Below, in pieces: positions 29,223 through 32,321 of a stretch of 32,321 nt of DNA. The stretch lies in contig JAZOCA010000021.1 in assembly GCA_045596285.1 (NCBI GenBank), positions 1 to 32,321 on the forward strand. The letters run 5' to 3'. A program made the position numbers and the translations under genes. Source of the DNA: HGM11416 sp045596285 (lineage in GTDB: Bacteria; Bacillota; Clostridia; Christensenellales; Borkfalkiaceae). The notes under the pieces are model-generated. The model was not told the origin of the DNA and ran no database searches. It was given only the letters and a program-made list of their open reading frames with translations. How positions within the stretch are numbered: the stretch's first letter is position 1; each line of letters starts with the position of its first letter.

Positions 29223-30626
29223 CTAAAATATAAAAAAGTTAATTATAAGAGCAATAACGCCGTAATAAACGGTTGCAGAAACCAAGTCGCTTGCGGTGGT
29301 TATTAGTGGCCCGGAAGCAGCGGCGGGGTCTATTCCTATTTTTTTGAATAATACTGGAACTGCACAACCGCAAAAACCCGAAACGGTCATAGAAACAACA
29401 AGGGCAAAGGCTATGCAAGCAGAAAGAGCAAAGGATCTATCTACCGGCATGTTTTTAAATAAAAATACGTAAAGCCCTAATATGATAAAACTGATAATCG
29501 CTAAAGTTAATCCGTTGGTAAAGGCTATAAGAGTTTCTCTTAAAAACATTTGGCGAATTTGCTTGCGCGGGGTGCTTTGCGAAAGATTTCTTATGGTTAC
29601 GCCAAGCGCTTGCGTTCCGCTGTTACCGCTCATGCCAAGTATCATGGGTTGGAAAAAAGCAAGTAAGGGCAGGGTTGCGATAACCCAGTCGAAAGTGCCT
29701 ATCAAAGCGGAAACTAATAGGCTTAAAAACAGTAGGGCAATAAGCCAAGGAAGCCTTAGGGCAAGGTTTTTAATAACCCCGCTTTTTTCTTCGGGGCTTT
29801 CGGTTAAACCTGCTAGTTTAGAATAGTCTTCATCCAGTTCATCTTGCACCGCTTCAACTACGTCTATGCCGGTAAGTACGCCTATAAGGCGATTATCGTT
29901 ATCTACTATGGGTAAAGATTCTTCTGAATATTCTTTTAAAAGGTCTATAACGTCCGCAGTTTTTAGGTTTGCGTTAAAGGATGGGTAAGAAGTTGCAATA
30001 ATATTTTCAAGGGGAATATCTGCACGCGCAATAAATAAATCTTTAAGTGCAATCGCACCGTAATAACGGCCCTTTTCATCGGTGACGTAAATATTAGTTA
30101 TGTTTTCGCACCATTCCGCTTGGCTTACTAAACTGTTCATCGCTTGCTTTACCGAAAAGGTGTTCTTAACGGTAACGAAGTCGTTGGTCATAAGGCTACC
30201 TAAACAATCTTCGTCGTAAGCGGTAATAAGTTCAACGTCGTGCTGGGTCTCTTCGTCTACAAGTTCTAAAAGTTCCTGCTGGGTCTCTTCGTCTAATTCT
30301 TCTAAAAGGTCAACCGCGTCGTCAGACGCCATTTCTTCAATAATATCCGCAAGTTTTTCGTTTGAAATTTCTTCAATAAAAATTGCGGGGTCTTCTAAAT
30401 AAGAAATAATGTCTGAAAGTTCTTCACTACCTAAAACGGTATATAGCCTTAATCTTTGCGCCTTAGAAATTTCAGGCAGTATTTGCGCTACGTCGTTAGC
30501 GTGGAAGTCCGATAAACTTTCGCGGAGTAAATCTGCGTGGTAACCCGCGTTGATAATTTCTATTAATTTGTTAAGTCTTGTGCTTTGCGGATCTTCGTCT
30601 ATTAAATTTTTTAATTCTTCATCCAT
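29223..30626 (-). CDS. mgtE: Magnesium transporter MgtE, second copy
   Basis: 467 residues. Domains in order: the superhelical MgtE_N domain (about 1-125), rich in Asp and Glu (DDAVDLLEELDEETQQELLELV), two CBS domains (about 130-265; LMTNDFVTVK and IGVLTGIDVVEAVQDELDEDY), and a five-helix membrane domain (about 285-467; GMSGNSGTQALGVTIRNLS and GIDPAAASGPLITTASDLVSATVYYG). MgtE is a Mg2+ channel whose cytosolic domains bind Mg2+ and close the pore. Key pore and Mg2+ site acidic residues look intact. The start follows an AGGAGG-type site. It is a paralogue of the gene just upstream, separated by 55 bases that contain element copy 14, so the two may be co-transcribed. Confidence 0.95.
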   Translation of the reverse strand: MDEELKNLIDEDPQSTRLNKLIEIINAGYHADLLRESLSDFHANDVAQILPEISKAQRLRLYTVLGSEELSDIISYLEDPAIFIEEISNEKLADIIEEMASDDAVDLLEELDEETQQELLELVDEETQHDVELITAYDEDCLGSLMTNDFVTVKNTFSVKQAMNSLVSQAEWCENITNIYVTDEKGRYYGAIALKDLFIARADIPLENIIATSYPSFNANLKTADVIDLLKEYSEESLPIVDNDNRLIGVLTGIDVVEAVQDELDEDYSKLAGLTESPEEKSGVIKNLALRLPWLIALLFLSLLVSALIGTFDWVIATLPLLAFFQPMILGMSGNSGTQALGVTIRNLSQSTPRKQIRQMFLRETLIAFTNGLTLAIISFIILGLYVFLFKNMPVDRSFALSACIAFALVVSMTVSGFCGCAVPVLFKKIGIDPAAASGPLITTASDLVSATVYYGVIALIINFFIF

Positions 30627-30659
30627 TGTTACCGTACCTCCTTTTTAATATTTTAGTAA

Positions 30660-30688
30660 GGCTATAAGGCGATTATCGCCATTAAAGA
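30660..30688 (-). repeat. Intergenic stem-loop element, copy 14 (reverse)
   Basis: On the minus strand it reads GGCGATAATCGCCTTATAGCC, the GATAAT/CTTATAG sub-type, with GGC/GCC pairing and AA/TT flanks. It lies in the gap between the two mgtE genes and touches the stop codon of the first. The 17 bases 30662-30678 recur exactly at 29882-29898 and 31347-31363. Confidence 0.6.
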
Positions 30689-32082
30689 AGTAAAATTGCG
30701 GCAACGGTATAGTAAACCGTTATCGCTATAAAGTCGTTAAGGGTAGTTATTAACGGGCCTGAAGCAACCGCTGGGTCTGCGCCTAATTTTTCAAGCGTTA
30801 TGGGAATTACCGAACCGGTAATTGATGCGATAGATGCAGATAAAAACATTGCCACACCCACGCTTGAACCCGCTTTTAAATCAGTTATAAAAGCGCCCGT
30901 AGAATGTGTAAGGTATGAATAGAGGGTTACTGCAACAAAAGATAAAATTCCGGTTACTATGCCTATAAGTAGCCCCACGCGAATTTCTTTGAATAAAAAT
31001 TTAGCCTTTTCTTTAAAGGTGCTTTCTCCGTCGCCAAGCATTTTTACGGTAGTAGCAAGCGTTTGCGTGCCGGTGTTACCGCTCATGCCCGATACTAATT
31101 GCTGAAAACTTACCAAAAAGGGAACGCCTATAACAACTGCTTCGAAAACGCCTACGTACGCGCCTATAAAAAGGTCTAACACAAGCAGAATTATAAGCCA
31201 AGGCAATCTTTTTAACGCGCCTTTAAAAATATTTTTTCTTTCAAGCGCGTCTTCTAACGCTTCTTCAGATAGCCCGGCAAGTTGGGCGTAGTCTTCGGTT
31301 AATTCTTCATCTATTACTTCAACTACGTCTGCGCTAGTAAGCGCCCCTATAAGGCGATTATCGGCGCTTAAAACGGGTAAAGTTGGTTCTGCGTAGTCCT
31401 TTATGTCGGCAAGCATATCGCTAACGAGTGCGTTTGCGTAAATAAAAGGGAAAGAGGTTATAATTATATCGTTTAACGGTGTTTGCGAGCGAGCTATTAC
31501 CAAATCGCGAAGCCTAATACCACCGCAGTATTTACTTTGTTCGTCGGTTACGAATATCGTGGAAATATTGTCGTTTTCGCCCGCCTGATTTATTACTGCG
31601 CGCATGGCTTGCTTTACGGTGTAAGTGTTTTTTACCGTTACGAAGTCGTTAGTCATAAGGCTACCTATTTGCTCTTCGTCGTAAGCGGTAATAAGTTCAA
31701 CGGCGTTTTGCGTTTCTTCATCTAAAAGCTGAATGACTTCCTGTTGCGTTTGCTCGTCTAATTCTTCCAAGATGTCTACTGCGTCGTCAGAGTCCATCTC
31801 TTCAATAATATCCGCAAGTTTTTCGCTTGAAAGTTCTTCAATAAATAAAGAAGGATCTTCAAGGTGTGTGAAAATATCAGAAAGTTCTTCGTCTGTTAAA
31901 GCGTTATAAACTTTAACGCGAAGCTGTTTTTCTATAAGCGGTAAAACTTTGGCTATATCGTAATCGTGATAGTCAGATAATGCTAAAGAAAGTTCTTTTT
32001 TATTATATTGTTTAATAATTTCTATGATTTCTTCGCTAAAATCTACCTGCGTTGCAATTATTTCTTCATTTTTTTCGCTCAT
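30682..32082 (-). CDS. mgtE: Magnesium transporter MgtE, first copy
   Basis: 466 residues with the same layout as the next gene: MgtE_N (about 1-130; DDAVDILEELDEQTQQEVIQLL), two CBS domains (about 135-270; LMTNDFVTVKNTYTVKQAM, IGALTSADVVEVIDEEL) and five membrane helices (about 290-466; QQLVSGMSGNTGTQTLATTVK, GADPAVASGPLITTLNDFIAITVYY). The paralogues are clearly homologous throughout but diverged, so the duplication is not recent. Two MgtE channels in tandem with a CNNM/CorC protein in the same window suggest careful Mg2+ handling. I find no M-box riboswitch in the 239 bases upstream that are visible. AAGGAGG lies 7-8 bases before the ATG. Confidence 0.95.
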   Translation of the reverse strand: MSEKNEEIIATQVDFSEEIIEIIKQYNKKELSLALSDYHDYDIAKVLPLIEKQLRVKVYNALTDEELSDIFTHLEDPSLFIEELSSEKLADIIEEMDSDDAVDILEELDEQTQQEVIQLLDEETQNAVELITAYDEEQIGSLMTNDFVTVKNTYTVKQAMRAVINQAGENDNISTIFVTDEQSKYCGGIRLRDLVIARSQTPLNDIIITSFPFIYANALVSDMLADIKDYAEPTLPVLSADNRLIGALTSADVVEVIDEELTEDYAQLAGLSEEALEDALERKNIFKGALKRLPWLIILLVLDLFIGAYVGVFEAVVIGVPFLVSFQQLVSGMSGNTGTQTLATTVKMLGDGESTFKEKAKFLFKEIRVGLLIGIVTGILSFVAVTLYSYLTHSTGAFITDLKAGSSVGVAMFLSASIASITGSVIPITLEKLGADPAVASGPLITTLNDFIAITVYYTVAAILLL

Positions 32083-32206
32083 ATTTTCACACCTCCTTGT
32101 ATATTTATTTTATCTTTGGTAAAGTATTTTTAGTTACGTTGATTACCTTGCTACGGATTAAATTTTTAGTTTTTGTAGGGGCAAAAAAATCTTTGTTGAA
32201 AGAAAG

Positions 32207-32321
32207 GCTCTGTCACAACAAATGACTGATAAAATGCGGTTTATCTACGGCGTAATAGTTCGTTATTTATAAATTTTTGCAATTCCTGCGTACAACAAGT
32301 ACGCTCCCTTACAAAAATTCA
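32207..32321 (-). mobile_element. Probable insertion-sequence end with the tail of a transposase frame
   Basis: At the right edge, a minus-strand frame runs in from outside the window and stops at TAA (32266-32264); its last 18 residues are NFCKGAYLLYAGIAKIYK, which look like the C-terminus of a DDE transposase. About 57 bases beyond that stop lies GTTGTGACAGAGCC (minus strand; GGCTCTGTCAC on the plus strand at 32207-32217), similar to terminal inverted repeats of several IS families. GCGTAC/GTACGC forms a hairpin within the coding tail (32288-32304). The element itself lies outside the window, so this is suggestive, not proven. Confidence 0.4.

Noticed and set aside
32083..32206. M-box magnesium riboswitch upstream of mgtE
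   Set aside because: The conserved M-box sequence blocks are not found on the minus strand in this stretch.
1..32321. tRNA or rRNA genes
   Set aside because: I saw no cloverleaf or rRNA-like sequence in the intergenic regions.

Overview
The window looks like a low-GC, anaerobic, endospore-lineage Firmicute (Clostridia-like, probably an uncultured gut organism). The evidence is the yabP-yabQ-divIC sporulation/division cluster, AT-rich intergenic DNA with consensus sigma-A promoters and strong AGGAG ribosome sites, a flavodiiron/rubredoxin oxygen-defence gene, 4Fe-4S proteins, two MgtE magnesium transporters, and a BspA-type surface lipoprotein. I infer the lineage from gene content only; no rRNA gene is present.

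Layout. (1) 1-2680: the tail of a defence island: the 3' end of a type III-like restriction helicase-nuclease, a DUF262 (GmrS-like) protein and a small HEPN protein, closed by a strong terminator. (2) 2833-5048, minus strand: patatin-like lipase and a CNNM/CBS/CorC membrane protein. (3) 5294-10649, plus strand: yabP, yabQ, divIC, a Ppx/GppA phosphatase, an M50-like membrane protease, a two-helix membrane protein, a TIGR04076-type protein and an MFS transporter. (4) 10650-13850: a promoter, a nested folded leader, an 828-residue lipoprotein with 22 leucine-rich repeats, and a fragment of a SIR2-like gene. (5) 13856-18757: redox genes: flavodiiron-rubredoxin fusion, ferredoxin-type protein, a Crp/Fnr regulator broken by an in-frame stop, and an aldo/keto reductase with ferredoxin clusters. 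(6) 19226-23902: gyrB-gyrA. (7) 24240-26965: macrodomain-HTH protein, vWA protein and TerB-like protein, a set resembling Ter-type stress loci. (8) 27127-28935: nagB and a GH43 glycosidase. (9) 29223-32082: two tandem mgtE paralogues, with a probable insertion-sequence end at the right edge.

The most unusual signal is a family of about 14 short intergenic stem-loops from 6.1 to 30.7 kb. They share A-rich left arms, T-rich right arms and, unusually, a conserved loop close to TAATCGCGCTATA, while the stems vary with compensating changes. They sit mostly right after stop codons, in both orientations, and I do not recognise them as a named family. A 17-base version of the core also occurs identically inside both mgtE genes and between them. 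Second in interest are the restriction/DUF262/HEPN module cut by the left edge and the nested leader RNA in front of the leucine-rich lipoprotein.
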